Source: Bacteroidota bacterium
GTDB taxonomy: Bacteria > Bacteroidota > Bacteroidia > Chitinophagales > LD1
Direction: 5' to 3'
Assembly: GCA_018267385.1 (NCBI GenBank)
Contig: JAFDYN010000009.1
Coordinates: 62,001 to 126,000, forward strand
DNA: 64,000 nt
Numbering within the stretch: the first letter of the stretch is position 1; the number at the start of each line of letters is the position of its first letter. The position numbers and the translations under genes were made by a program. The notes beneath the pieces were generated by a model. The model did no database searches, was not told the DNA's origin, and saw only the letters and a program-made list of their open reading frames with translations. Below are positions 36,919 to 45,868 of this stretch, one piece after another.

Positions 36919-37850
36919 ACAGAGCGGATAGAGCTGCCGTGACCACGAAGGAACTCCTCAACTGACATTCTTTTCTTGCCCTCCAGCTGTATATCCAGCA
37001 GATCCAGATAGCCGTCTGAGCAGTAGTAGCGCAGAAAGGTTTTGCCATCTGTATCAGGCACGCCGATAGGCATGCTGTGTGCTATCTCCCTCTTCTCCGC
37101 TTTGTATATCTTAATGGTCTTGCTATAGATGCTGGTCCAGGCCGCCGGATAGGGGCTCAGGCCGCGGATCAGGTTATAGATAGAGGCAGCATCTTTGTTC
37201 CAGTCTATGCTACCGGTCTCTTTATTGATCTTAGGGGCGTGCTTGATGTCGGTGATATGGTCCTGTGGTATTTGCGGGTAGTCGTCGGCAGCAATGGCAT
37301 CTATAGTGCGCAAGAGCGTGTGCTTGCCCACCTCCATTAGTTCAAGGTATAGCTCACCTACGGTCTCATCATCGCGTATAGTGACTTTATCCTGATAGAT
37401 GATCATGCCGGTATCTATCTCATGGCGCAGGCGGAAGGTGGTCACCCCGGTTTCTTTTTCGCCATTGATGATGGCCCAGTTGATCGGCGCTGCTCCTCGG
37501 TACTGAGGCAGGAGGGAAGCGTGCAGATTGATAGTGCCGAGCGGGGGCATATTCCAGACTGCCTCTGGCAGCATACGGAAGGCTACCACCACAAAAATGT
37601 CTGCCCTTATTTCTCTTAGCTCCTTGAGGAAATGTTCGTTCTTCAGTTTCTCCGGCTGGAGGAGGCGGATATGATTGGCTACAGCATATTTTTTGACCTC
37701 AGACTCAGAAAGGTGCATGCCTCGGCCGGCAGGTTTATCCGGCGCGGTGATGACGGCGGCTACCTCATGCTGTGAACGATGCAGGATATCCAGCATCGCA
37801 ACCGCAAACTCCGGTGTGCCGAGAAAAATAATCTTAAGTGGACGGGACAT
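36915..37850 (-). CDS. fmt: Methionyl-tRNA formyltransferase
   Basis: 311 residues. It transfers a formyl group from 10-formyl-THF to initiator Met-tRNA. The N-terminal hydrolase-like domain begins LKIIFLGTPEFAVAMLDILH; the folate-binding motif is LHASLLPQYRGAAPINWAII (catalytic Asn in TINLHASLLP), followed by TGVTTFRLRHEIDTGMII with the conserved Asp. The C-terminal OB-like domain binds tRNA and includes NLIRGLSPYPAAWT. Length normal. It sits downstream of the ribosomal block on the same strand, separated by a terminator. def is not adjacent. Confidence 0.95.
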   Translation of the reverse strand: MSRPLKIIFLGTPEFAVAMLDILHRSQHEVAAVITAPDKPAGRGMHLSESEVKKYAVANHIRLLQPEKLKNEHFLKELREIRADIFVVVAFRMLPEAVWNMPPLGTINLHASLLPQYRGAAPINWAIINGEKETGVTTFRLRHEIDTGMIIYQDKVTIRDDETVGELYLELMEVGKHTLLRTIDAIAADDYPQIPQDHITDIKHAPKINKETGSIDWNKDAASIYNLIRGLSPYPAAWTSIYSKTIKIYKAEKREIAHSMPIGVPDTDGKTFLRYYCSDGYLDLLDIQLEGKKRMSVEEFLRGHGSSIRSV

Positions 37851-37934
37851 GGTCTATACTATTGCGGGGTAAAGAACGCAAAAGGCGATTAAATCCCCAA
37901 AGAAGACTTAATAACGCAAAAGCCACAAAATACA

Positions 37935-37956
37935 AAAGCCCCATAGCGGGGCTTTG
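37935..37956 (-). terminator. Terminator at the end of the rplD-rplV block
   Basis: AAAGCCCC-gctat-GGGGCTTT on the minus strand, continuing TTGTATTTTGTGG. It lies 25 bp after the rplV stop and separates the ribosomal genes from fmt. Confidence 0.8.
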
Positions 37957-37981
37957 TAGTAGTATTTGATATCAATACTGA

Positions 37982-38368
37982 TTAGTCAGCAGCCTCTGTC
38001 TCAGCAGCAGACTGGAACTCTACCGGCACCTTGCTGTCTACAGTCAGGGTGATGTGGTTGCTCCGCTTGCGCAGGCGATATGCACGGCCTTGTGGTGCTG
38101 GGAGGAAACGCTTCATCGTAGCGCCCTGATCTACAGACACAGACTTGACATACAGCTCATGGCCTTCGTCAGCCTTCAGGTTGTTTTTCTGCTCCCAGTT
38201 ATTGATAGCAGACAGGAGGAGTTTCTCCAGCTTGCCTGCAGATTCTTTCTTGTGAAACTTCAGTATAGCGAGGGCGTCACCGATTTTCTTGCCACGGATC
38301 AGGTCTACTACGAGCCTTGTCTTGCGCGGAGATGATGGGTTGTTCCTCAGTTTTGCTACTGCTTCCAT
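37982..38368 (-). CDS. rplV: 50S ribosomal protein L22
   Basis: 128 residues. L22 binds 23S rRNA near the exit tunnel. Signatures: [55 protein letters not shown] and the highly conserved [20 protein letters not shown]. The C-terminal tail is short and acidic. In most bacteria rpsC follows within a few bases; here the block ends with a terminator. Confidence 0.96.
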   Translation of the reverse strand: MEAVAKLRNNPSSPRKTRLVVDLIRGKKIGDALAILKFHKKESAGKLEKLLLSAINNWEQKNNLKADEGHELYVKSVSVDQGATMKRFLPAPQGRAYRLRKRSNHITLTVDSKVPVEFQSAAETEAAD

Positions 38369-38442
38369 TTTATTATGGTTTATGTTTTTGATCGGTGATT
38401 CTCATCACCATTATTTTTATCTAATGCTTTGTCCTTACTTTA

Positions 38443-38712
38443 TTACTTCACCTTCTTAGAAGAGTGACCCTTGAAGATACGTGTAGGGCTGAACTCACCG
38501 AGCTTGTGGCCTACCATATTCTCCGTCACATATACAGGGATGAACTTCTGTCCATTGTGCACTGCAAATGTGTGGCCTACCATATCAGGGATGATCATAG
38601 ATGACCTGGACCAGGTCTTGATCACTGACTTCTTATTGCTGTTATTCAGCGTCTCTACCTTAGCGAGCAGGTGGTGAGCGATATACGGTCCTTTCTTTAT
38701 TGATCTTGCCAT
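38443..38712 (-). CDS. rpsS: 30S ribosomal protein S19
   Basis: 89 residues: [20 protein letters not shown], then [20 protein letters not shown] and [20 protein letters not shown], followed by [14 protein letters not shown]. All are S19 signatures; it binds 16S rRNA in the head with S13. It lies between rplB and rplV, the canonical order. Confidence 0.97.
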   Translation of the reverse strand: MARSIKKGPYIAHHLLAKVETLNNSNKKSVIKTWSRSSMIIPDMVGHTFAVHNGQKFIPVYVTENMVGHKLGEFSPTRIFKGHSSKKVK

Positions 38713-38740
38713 TGTCTTACTTTATTATGGTTTGCCTGGA

Positions 38741-39589
38741 TTATTTATTGTTTTGGTTTGCTATAGCCCCCTTGCGACGCTGTACGATCACCTTGTCAGA
38801 TGCCTTGCGTGGTGTACGGGTCTTCTGCCCCTTAGCCTTGATACCGCCACGTGAGCGTGGGTGACCACCTGATGCACGGCCTTCGCCACCACCCATCGGG
38901 TGATCGACAGGGTTCATCGCTACCGGCCTTGTACGAGGACGGATACCCAGCCAGCGCTTACGACCTGCCTTACCCAGAGACTGGAGGTTGTGGTCAGGAT
39001 TTGACACAGAACCTACAGTAGCCAGGCACTGCTTGAGGATCTTGCGCACCTCACCAGAAGGCAGCTTGATGACTACAAACCTTTCTTCCTTGGCCATGAG
39101 CTGAGCAGACGCACCGGCAGACCTTACGATCACACCGCCGCGGCCAGGATGCAGCTCGATATTGTGAATTATAGAACCCAGTGGGATATTCTCCATAGGG
39201 AGTGTATTGCCTATCTCAGGAGCAGCACCCTTGCCGGATACTACTGTCTGGCCTACCTTGAGGCCCTGTGGAGCGATGATATACCTCTTCTCACCATTGC
39301 CGAACTGTACGAGGGCGATGAATGATGTACGGTTTGGATCGTACTCGATGGTCAGCACCTTGCCCTCTATGCCGAAGTTTTCGCGCTTGAAGTCGATGAT
39401 ACGATAGCGACGCTTGTGGCCACCGCCTGTGTAGCGCATGGTGAGGCGTCCTGATGAGGTACGGCCACCTGAGCTTTTCATCGGAGCGAGGAGGCTCTTC
39501 TCCGGCTTATTGGTGGTTACCTCTTCAAAGTTTACGAGCGTCGTATGACGGAGGCTCGGTGTGGTCGGTCTGAATTTTCTGATACCCAT
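38741..39589 (-). CDS. rplB: 50S ribosomal protein L2
   Basis: 282 residues. L2 binds 23S rRNA and is needed for subunit joining and peptidyl transfer. Signatures: [33 protein letters not shown], then [11 protein letters not shown] and the conserved [20 protein letters not shown], with the functionally important His. The tail is basic. Canonical position after rplW, 71 bp downstream. Confidence 0.97.
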   Translation of the reverse strand: MGIRKFRPTTPSLRHTTLVNFEEVTTNKPEKSLLAPMKSSGGRTSSGRLTMRYTGGGHKRRYRIIDFKRENFGIEGKVLTIEYDPNRTSFIALVQFGNGEKRYIIAPQGLKVGQTVVSGKGAAPEIGNTLPMENIPLGSIIHNIELHPGRGGVIVRSAGASAQLMAKEERFVVIKLPSGEVRKILKQCLATVGSVSNPDHNLQSLGKAGRKRWLGIRPRTRPVAMNPVDHPMGGGEGRASGGHPRSRGGIKAKGQKTRTPRKASDKVIVQRRKGAIANQNNK

Positions 39590-39660
39590 TTGATTCTTGC
39601 TTTGTCTTATCAGCAGTTTTGCTTCTGCTATAGTTGTTTAATTAATTAACGCTTAGTCAT

Positions 39661-39954
39661 TTATACAGTGCCGTAGAAGTCGATCTCCTGACCTTCTTTG
39701 AGGGTCACATATGCCTTCTTGAAGGCTGGCTTCATACCGCGGGCGATACCCTGCTTGGTCTGGCGTACTTTCAGTTTGCCTGGTATTACGGCTGTGTTTA
39801 CGTCTTCTACTTTTACATTATAGGCTGTCTCTACTGCCTTCTTGATCTGGAGGCGGTTAGCTTCACGGTCTACGCGAAATGCATAGCGGTTGAGCTTTTC
39901 TCCCAGTTTGGTAGACTTTTCAGTGATGATTGGTTTGATCAGTATATTGCTCAT
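39661..39954 (-). CDS. rplW: 50S ribosomal protein L23
   Basis: 97 residues: ILIKPIITEKSTKLGEKLNR, YAFRVDREANRLQIKKAVET, then VKVEDVNTAVIPGKLKVRQT and a GMKPAFKKAYVTLKEGQEID end. L23 lies at the tunnel exit and docks trigger factor and SRP. The central extension VRQTKQGIARGMKPAF is typical of Bacteroidota. It starts 13 bp after rplD. Confidence 0.96.
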   Translation of the reverse strand: MSNILIKPIITEKSTKLGEKLNRYAFRVDREANRLQIKKAVETAYNVKVEDVNTAVIPGKLKVRQTKQGIARGMKPAFKKAYVTLKEGQEIDFYGTV

Positions 39955-39967
39955 TGCCTCAGATTAA

Positions 39968-40600
39968 TTAGTTGTTAGTGAAATTTGCTTCCAGTGCCTT
40001 GATAGCACCCTCAGTGAGGACTACCTTCTTGGCGTCCATCACATCAAATATACCTACCTGTGTAGCAGGCATTACATTTGTCTTAGCGATATTGCGAGAA
40101 GACAGGAAGAGGTTGTTGTTTTCTTCGTTTACCAGAACGAGTGACTTGATGTCAGACAGGTTGAGGCTCTTGAGGATCGCTACGAAGCTTTTGGTCTTAG
40201 CTTCAGAGACAGAGAGATTGTCTACTACGATCAGGTTGCCGGCCTTTACCTTGTGAGCGAAGGCGGAGATCTTTGCAAGATCTTTTACTTTCTTATTGAT
40301 CTTAAAGTCATAGGAGTGAGGCTTAGGGCCGAATACACGAGCACCACCGCGTACGAGTGGAGACTTCATGTCACCACGGCGGGCACCACCTGTACCCTTC
40401 TGGCGGAAAGCTTTCTTGGTCGTACGGGCTATTTCCCACCTTTCTTTAGCCTTGTGCGTGCCCTGATGCAGCGCAGCCTGGTGCTGACGTACAGCGAGCC
40501 AGATGGCATGATCGTTTGGCTCAGCGCCGAAAATTGCATCGGAAAGTTCGATTTCCCTGCCTGTTTCTTTTCCTTCCTGGTTGAGTACCTTGACTTTCAT
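39968..40600 (-). CDS. rplD: 50S ribosomal protein L4
   Basis: 210 residues from the ATG at 40600 (MKVKVLNQEGKETGREIELS); the frame is open to 40648 but that part belongs to the leader. Signatures are HQAALHQGTHKAKERWEIAR, the basic loop RQKGTGGARRGDMKSPLVRG (the tunnel loop), GPKPHSYDFKINKKVKDLA and VLVNEENNNLFLSSRNI. In many bacteria L4 represses its own operon by binding the leader. Here rplD, unusually, is the first gene of the transcript; rplC and rpsJ are missing upstream. Confidence 0.96.
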   Translation of the reverse strand: MKVKVLNQEGKETGREIELSDAIFGAEPNDHAIWLAVRQHQAALHQGTHKAKERWEIARTTKKAFRQKGTGGARRGDMKSPLVRGGARVFGPKPHSYDFKINKKVKDLAKISAFAHKVKAGNLIVVDNLSVSEAKTKSFVAILKSLNLSDIKSLVLVNEENNNLFLSSRNIAKTNVMPATQVGIFDVMDAKKVVLTEGAIKALEANFTNN

Positions 40601-40743
40601 TTCTATCTCTTTTGGTTTGTGTCCTGAGAAAAATGAAGTCGTGCGCAAAGCGTTGGTACACCTTGTGGCCCCGAAGGATCGGGAGCAGCGAAATCATTTC
40701 AAAGAGGACGGTGACGTTTTCTCTACTTTTAGAAAACGGACTG
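40601..40743 (-). ncRNA. Structured leader before rplD (candidate r-protein autoregulatory leader)
   Basis: The 5' UTR implied by the promoter at 40744-40774 is about 135-140 nt long. It begins with a perfect 8-bp hairpin: CGTTTTCT / AGAAAACG (40731-40738 and 40715-40722 in plus coordinates, 8-nt loop). A second, smaller stem CCCGA/TCGGG follows around 40668-40682. The length and the 5' hairpin suggest feedback control, most likely by L4; that is an inference. Confidence 0.4.
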
Positions 40744-40774
40744 CAAAAGTAGGATTCTTTTTGAAATGTCCAAA
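40744..40774 (-). promoter_or_regulatory. Full Bacteroidota promoter for the rplD block
   Basis: On the minus strand TTTG (40774-40771), exactly 19 bp, then TACTTTTG (40751-40744). This is a perfect TTTG-N19-TAnnTTTG promoter, the best match in the window. The rest of the 324-bp gap (40775-40924) has no recognised element. Confidence 0.8.
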
Positions 40775-40924
40775 TATCTGGTCAAAGAATTTTTAATCAG
40801 AATTTGCAGAATTCAAGAATTGACAGAATCGAAGCTGGTTGCTCTAGTGCAAATATGAGTTAAATAATAGGAGGGAAACTGCATTTGACATAGGAACTGC
40901 TTATTTTTCGTAGAAATCGATCCA

Positions 40925-41494
40925 ATGCGGCACAGAACTATCCTTCTACTGAGTATACTAGGTATTTTGATCTTCCATGGCACCCGTCACCATACTGCTA
41001 CGATAGGCCGGGACGACGCCTGGAGCTATCAGGAGCCACTGCTGGTAGACCTCCATATACCGGATCAGGTCACCACGCACCGGAGCCCATTGCATCTGCA
41101 TCTAGCCGGTACAGGGGTGAGTCTCGTGCCGCCTGACGGATACGAGCTTCTCGCCTCTATGAATGGATATGGCAATGCCGATACGACCATTGACGTGGTA
41201 GAGTATGGACAGCGTTCGTACATGGATAAGAAAGGAGAAATAGACCAATACATAGCGTACCTGGCCAAAGATAAGAGGGACGACCAGCCTGTAGCCTATC
41301 ACAAGGACTTCCGCTTTAATGGCTATCCGGCGTCGGTGATCTGCCTGTCTGATACCACCCGTAGCCGTACGGCTATCTATATGATCTTTGGCGATGAGCA
41401 CTTCTGCGTGGCTATGACGGGTACTACAACCTCGGTAGAGGGCCGCGAGGCCATCATCCAGACCATGCTCACGGCTACCTACGCCCGCGCATGA
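40925..41494 (+). CDS. Exported protein of unknown function
   Basis: 189 residues with an N-terminal signal or anchor (MRHRTILLLSILGILIFHGT) and then a His-rich RHHTATIGRDD segment. The mature part has a GVSLVPPDGYELLASMNGYG segment and a late YHKDFRFNGYPASVICLSDT region, a pattern faintly like PsbP/DcrB-type small periplasmic domains (V-P-P-x-G-Y/W ... G-x-PA). No family is secure. It is divergent from the rplD promoter and has no partner gene in its own direction until 41580. Confidence 0.5.
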   Translation: MRHRTILLLSILGILIFHGTRHHTATIGRDDAWSYQEPLLVDLHIPDQVTTHRSPLHLHLAGTGVSLVPPDGYELLASMNGYGNADTTIDVVEYGQRSYMDKKGEIDQYIAYLAKDKRDDQPVAYHKDFRFNGYPASVICLSDTTRSRTAIYMIFGDEHFCVAMTGTTTSVEGREAIIQTMLTATYARA

Positions 41495-41579
41495 GAGATT
41501 TAAGGAAAAGATAAACTACCGGCTGCCCAGGGAGCGGTTTATCTTTTTAGCTTTACGGTAGACCATTACGTTTTATCTC

Positions 41580-44060
41580 ATGGATACCAGAAGAGAATTT
41601 CTGAAGAAAGCTGCGATGTATTCTTTAGCTGCAGGCGTCACGCAGTTTCTGCCCGGCTCTATCCAGCGGGCTTTTGCCATAGATCCGGAGGTAGGCAGCA
41701 GCTATCTGGATGCAGAGCATATTGTTTTCCTGATGCAGGAAAATAGGTCCTTTGACCATACGTATGGTACGCTAAAGGGTGTGCGCGGCTACAACGACCC
41801 ACGTGCGATACGCCTGCCTAATAAAAACATGGTATGGCTGCAGACCAATGACAAGGGTGAGACGTACGCTCCCTTCCGACTGGATATCAAAAATACTAAG
41901 GCTACGTGGATGGGGTCCCTGCCACACTCCTGGAGCAATCAGGTAGACGCCCGCAATGGCGGCAGGTATGACAAATGGCTGCAGGCCAAACAGCCAGGTG
42001 GTGATTATAAAGATATGCCGCTGACCATGGGCTACTACACCCGCGAAGATCTGCCATTTTACTACGCGCTGGCAGATGCTTTCACGGTGTGTGATCACAA
42101 CTTCTGCTCCTCACTCACGGGCACAACGCCTAATCGACTTCACTTCTGGACGGGTACTGTCAGGGCCGAGCAAAATGAAAAGTCCCGCGCTAATGTGTGG
42201 AATGAGCAGGTAGACTACCCCGAGATGGCCAGCTGGAAGACGTTTCCCGAAAGGCTGGAGGAGAACGGTATCTCATGGAAGATATACCAGAATGACATCA
42301 GCGTAGATGGCCTGGTCACAGGTGAGCAGGACTATTGGCTGGACAACTTCACTGACAACCCCATCGAGTTCTTCAAACAATACAATGTAAAGCTCTCTAA
42401 GAGATACATAGACTGGCTGGAGAAGAGAGAAGCAACGCTGCCTGCTGAGATCGCAGAGGTGCAGCGCAAAATGACTGTGAAGGACATGCCTGCCAAAGGC
42501 TATGAGGCGCTGCAAAAGGAGCTCAAAGATCTGCAGGCGCTGTATCAACGCGTGATCAAAGAAAAGCCGCTGTACACACGCGAAAAACACGACCAACTCT
42601 CTGCATTTGCCAGGAGCATACACGATAAGGCCTTTACCACCAATGTGAAAGACTCGCACTATCACGACTTGGAGACGCTGCACTACAAGGATGGAGGTAC
42701 TGACCGCGAGATCAATATACCCAAGGGCGATATATTGTATCAATTTCGCGAAGATGTAAAGACGGCGAAGCTGCCCACCGTCTCGTGGATCGTCGCACCG
42801 GAGGCTTTCTCAGACCATCCCAGCTCAGCCTGGTTTGGTGCGTGGTATCTGTCAGAGGTGATGGATATCCTGACCAAAAATCCAGAGGTATGGAAGAAGA
42901 CCATATTTGTACTGACCTATGACGAGAATGACGGCTACTATGATCACCTACCGCCGTTTGTGGCACCCGACCCGCACAACGCTGATACCGGGCGCACCTC
43001 TGCCAGCATCAATACGGCAGTGGACTATGTGAGCATGGCCCAGGAAAAAGAGCACCGCGCCAATGCCCCTGACACAATGCGCGAGAGCTCTATAGGTTTA
43101 GGCTTCCGGGTGCCGATGGTCATAGCCTCACCATGGAGCAGAGGCGGGTATGTCAACTCTCAGGTCTTTGACCATACATCATCACTCCAGTTTATGGAGA
43201 AGTGGCTGGCTCACCGCACGGGCAAGGCGATAAAGGAAACCAACATCAGCGCCTGGCGCAGGGCTATTTGCGGGGACCTGACCTCCGTCTTCCGTCCTTA
43301 CAAGGGCGAAAAAATGATGATGCCGGAGTCACTGAATAAGGAGCTATTCATAGAGAGCATCCACAAGGCAAAATTCAAAGCGCCGCCATCTGATTTCAGA
43401 AAAGTGTCGGCTGCAGAAATAAAAGCCATCAATGATCACAAGGAGGGCAGCTCTAAGATGATCCAGGAGAGAGGCATCAAACCGGCCAACGCCCTGCCAT
43501 ATGAGATCCACGCAGATGGCAGATTATCGGCAGATAAGGGAGCTTTTGAGATCATGATGTCTGCTGGCAATAAGTTCTTTGGCACAAAGGCGGCAGGTGT
43601 ACCATTCAATGTGTATGCAAGAAAGGGTGACGATGTGTCTATTCGCTCCTACGCTGTGCTGCCCGGAGACAAGGTGTCTGATACCTGGACCATAGCAGAC
43701 GACCCGGAGATAGAGGTATACGGCCCCAATGGCTTCTACCGCCTATATAGAGGAAACAAAAACGGTACGATAAAGACAGAATGCCAGTATGGCGGGGATA
43801 GTTTCAATCTGATCATCAAAAACAATAGTGGCACCACTCAGTCTGTGGAGCTATACGATCACTACAGCAAGGCCACGCAGGCCAAAAGCGTAAACGCTAA
43901 TGCCACCGCCTCTGTGGTGCTGGAGACCGGCAAATACTACGGCTGGTATGATGTATCTCTTGCTATCAAGGGTGACAATGCTTTTAACCAGCGCTATGCG
44001 GGCAAAGTAGAGACCGGCGCGGAAAGCATGACTGACCCGATAATGGGTGGGGTGGTATAA
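41580..44060 (+). CDS. plcC: Phosphocholine-specific phospholipase C, Tat-exported
   Basis: 826 residues. The N-terminus MDTRREFLKKAAMYSLAAGV is a twin-arginine signal (RREFLKK). The phosphoesterase domain (about 45-560) shows IVFLMQENRSFDHTYGTLKG, the alkaline-phosphatase-superfamily metal motif with Glu and Asn; HNFCSSLTGTTPNRLHFWTG; an FVLTYDENDGYYDHLPPFVA segment; and MVIASPWSRGGYVNSQVFDH, DHTSSLQFMEKWL. Two C-terminal beta domains (about 635-715 and 730-810) match the DUF756 pair of this family. It cleaves phosphatidylcholine or sphingomyelin outside the cytoplasm; in a non-pathogen it may serve phosphate scavenging. Confidence 0.9.
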   Translation: MDTRREFLKKAAMYSLAAGVTQFLPGSIQRAFAIDPEVGSSYLDAEHIVFLMQENRSFDHTYGTLKGVRGYNDPRAIRLPNKNMVWLQTNDKGETYAPFRLDIKNTKATWMGSLPHSWSNQVDARNGGRYDKWLQAKQPGGDYKDMPLTMGYYTREDLPFYYALADAFTVCDHNFCSSLTGTTPNRLHFWTGTVRAEQNEKSRANVWNEQVDYPEMASWKTFPERLEENGISWKIYQNDISVDGLVTGEQDYWLDNFTDNPIEFFKQYNVKLSKRYIDWLEKREATLPAEIAEVQRKMTVKDMPAKGYEALQKELKDLQALYQRVIKEKPLYTREKHDQLSAFARSIHDKAFTTNVKDSHYHDLETLHYKDGGTDREINIPKGDILYQFREDVKTAKLPTVSWIVAPEAFSDHPSSAWFGAWYLSEVMDILTKNPEVWKKTIFVLTYDENDGYYDHLPPFVAPDPHNADTGRTSASINTAVDYVSMAQEKEHRANAPDTMRESSIGLGFRVPMVIASPWSRGGYVNSQVFDHTSSLQFMEKWLAHRTGKAIKETNISAWRRAICGDLTSVFRPYKGEKMMMPESLNKELFIESIHKAKFKAPPSDFRKVSAAEIKAINDHKEGSSKMIQERGIKPANALPYEIHADGRLSADKGAFEIMMSAGNKFFGTKAAGVPFNVYARKGDDVSIRSYAVLPGDKVSDTWTIADDPEIEVYGPNGFYRLYRGNKNGTIKTECQYGGDSFNLIIKNNSGTTQSVELYDHYSKATQAKSVNANATASVVLETGKYYGWYDVSLAIKGDNAFNQRYAGKVETGAESMTDPIMGGVV

Positions 44061-44075
44061 GGCGCCTGTATTGGC

Positions 44076-44083
44076 TACCTTTG
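44076..44083 (+). promoter_or_regulatory. -7 element 4 nt before the ATG at 44088
   Basis: TACCTTTG, then CCGG, then ATG. This placement predicts a leaderless transcript. Confidence 0.55.
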
Positions 44084-44087
44084 CCGG

Positions 44088-44339
44088 ATGAAACTGTCTG
44101 ATATCATAGGGATGACCGGCGTGATCATGATGCTCGCGGCATACGTACTCAATCTGGCTAAGATCCGCTCACAGGATAGTCTTTTCTACATACTGATGAA
44201 TATGATCGGTGGAGCACTGTCTACTACTGCTGCGGTCATGATCGTCTACGTACCGTTTATCTTGCTGGAGGGTGTGTGGACAGCAGCCTCGCTGGTAGCC
44301 TTTATCAACTATCTGCGTGTCAGCAGAACCAGTGCATGA
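44088..44339 (+). CDS. Small three-helix membrane protein, CBU_0592 family
   Basis: 83 residues with three hydrophobic segments. IIGMTGVIMMLAAYVLNLAK, then SLFYILMNMIGGALSTTAAV and FILLEGVWTAASLVAFINYL match the CBU_0592-like domain (G-x-x-G-x-x-x-x-x-AY ... N-x-x-G ... E-x-x-W). The family is widespread and uncharacterised; distant similarity to PQ-loop or SWEET-like half-transporters has been noticed for such triple-helix units, but nothing is known of transport. It converges on the AEC transporter gene. Confidence 0.75.
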   Translation: MKLSDIIGMTGVIMMLAAYVLNLAKIRSQDSLFYILMNMIGGALSTTAAVMIVYVPFILLEGVWTAASLVAFINYLRVSRTSA

Positions 44340-44349
44340 AGAAGAGCCT

Positions 44350-45270
44350 CTAGCCTAGCAGCCAGTACCATAGCGCGGTAGTGAGCAGCGAGAGCAGGAT
44401 GCCGATGCTGACGGTCAGATTGGCGAGACGTGGGTTCAGGTTGTATTGTGTGGCTATCACACCTGCTGTGATCATCGGTGCCATAGCAGCCTCAAAGACG
44501 CTGATCTGACGCGAGCTACCGGATGCGTGCAGACCGGCTACTGCGACCATCACCATCAGAGGTGCCAGCAATAGCTTGTACACCAGACTTACGGAGAGTA
44601 GTGGCAATTCCTCCCGCCAGCCCTCAAAGCTAAGCTGCATGCCTACGGAGAATAGAGCCATCGGCGCCAGCGTCGCCGCAAATTTATCAAAGAAAGGTAC
44701 GGCAGTAGTCAGGTCTACGAACAGCGGCAGTATGACCGCCCCGAGAAAGCCGATAAAAGGAGGGAAGGTGAGTAGCTTTTTAGCCACGGTCAGGGCGTTT
44801 GGTTTCTCCGAAGGAGATGTACCATCTGCTATATCAGGTGGCGTATTCATAGCCATTACTGAGGCGATGGTGGCCATGATGATAAAGCAAAGCTGATCGC
44901 AGACCACAGCTATCGGTAGTGCTTGCTCACCATAGTAGGCTGACACGAGGGGGAAGCCGAGAAAGGAAGTATTGCCTAAGCCAGAAACAAGTGTCAGTGC
45001 GGTACGCGTAGCCGGTGAGATAGGCCTGAAGCGGCTATACAGCAGAAACAGCAGCCACGAACCGACCCAGACGATAATAGGTGACAAGGCGGGCACCAGC
45101 AGCTCCAGACCCCAGTGGATGGCGGGTACATACTTCAGCGCTACGGCAGGTACTGCCAGGTACAGCACCCAGATATTGATGCCACGATGTGCCTCTGCAG
45201 GCAGCACGCGCAGGCGGCGCAGCAGCCAGCCGGCAAAGATACAGACCAGAATCAGAATGAGATTGACCAT
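44350..45270 (-). CDS. AEC family transporter (auxin efflux carrier-like)
   Basis: 306 residues from the ATG at 45270 (MVNLILILVCIFAGWLLRRL). Ten TM helices in two five-helix halves are expected. Signatures: an N-terminal FAGWLLRRLRVLP segment, GLGNTSFLGFPLVSAYYGEQ (the conserved NTxFxGxP motif of helix 4), and GMQLSFEGW near 230, where the second half begins. In the family, substrates include malate, malonate or lysine; the one here is not known. A small, terminator-like gap separates it from the pseudogene on the other strand. Confidence 0.85.
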   Translation of the reverse strand: MVNLILILVCIFAGWLLRRLRVLPAEAHRGINIWVLYLAVPAVALKYVPAIHWGLELLVPALSPIIVWVGSWLLFLLYSRFRPISPATRTALTLVSGLGNTSFLGFPLVSAYYGEQALPIAVVCDQLCFIIMATIASVMAMNTPPDIADGTSPSEKPNALTVAKKLLTFPPFIGFLGAVILPLFVDLTTAVPFFDKFAATLAPMALFSVGMQLSFEGWREELPLLSVSLVYKLLLAPLMVMVAVAGLHASGSSRQISVFEAAMAPMITAGVIATQYNLNPRLANLTVSIGILLSLLTTALWYWLLG

Positions 45271-45402
45271 TGACGCCGCGAAGGTCAGGAAATAGGAGGG
45301 AAGATGCAAGATGTCAGAATCAAGAACCAGGAACAAAGACGTCAAAACCTCTGAGTAAGCCCTCCATTCTTCTGCCAGCGGTGACGAGAGCCTTTTAGGC
45401 GC

Positions 45403-45868
45403 GGCCGGCGGTGCAGCAGCGTGTGCGCTCGGGCAAGATCATGCTCTATGACCGCACTACGGGCCACCGTGTGCGGGAGCCTTTCTCAAACACCTCGAGG
45501 TTACATAGTGTACTGGAGCTGTTGGACTTTTAGCTATTGGCGAGCATCTTGCACAGGCGTGAAACGCTCCGGTAGGCATCGTAGAAGGGGAGAAGAGTGC
45601 CGCGATACCCAGCCTATACCGTCCCGATATCATCTGGATGACCGCAGGTGGCAAAGACCTTTTTATTGAACAAAAACTACTGCCGCTGCGTGGCCGCAGT
45701 GTGACGCTGTACCCGGATGCCGGCGCCTATGATTTCTGGCTGGACAAGGCCAAAGCGCATAGCTACATCGTGCCGCTACCGGTGAGGGCCCTGGTAGAGC
45801 GCAGTGGAGTGAGAGGCATGGATATAGCTGATGTGCTGGTGCGGGCTGCTCAGGCTGTCATCACTTAA
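45403..45868 (+). pseudogene. Decayed DUF6371 (Toprim-like) gene fragment
   Basis: Frame 1 (45403-45533) reads RPAVQQRVRSGKIMLYDRTT, then GHRVREPFSN, ending at TAG. The next frame carries on as LAIGEHLAQA-stop(45560)-NAPVGIVEGEKSAAIPSLYR, PDIIWMTAGGKDLFIEQKLL and TLYPDAGAYDFWLDKAKAHS. This is the order of DUF6371 proteins: RVRSGKIMLYDxxTGxR, VxIVEGEKSAAIAS, W-x-A-GGK, YPDAG, a Toprim-like fold typical of mobile elements in Bacteroidota. So there is one frameshift (about 45530) and one nonsense codon, and no N-terminal part. It overlaps the end of the penicillin acylase gene by 8 bp. Confidence 0.7.
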
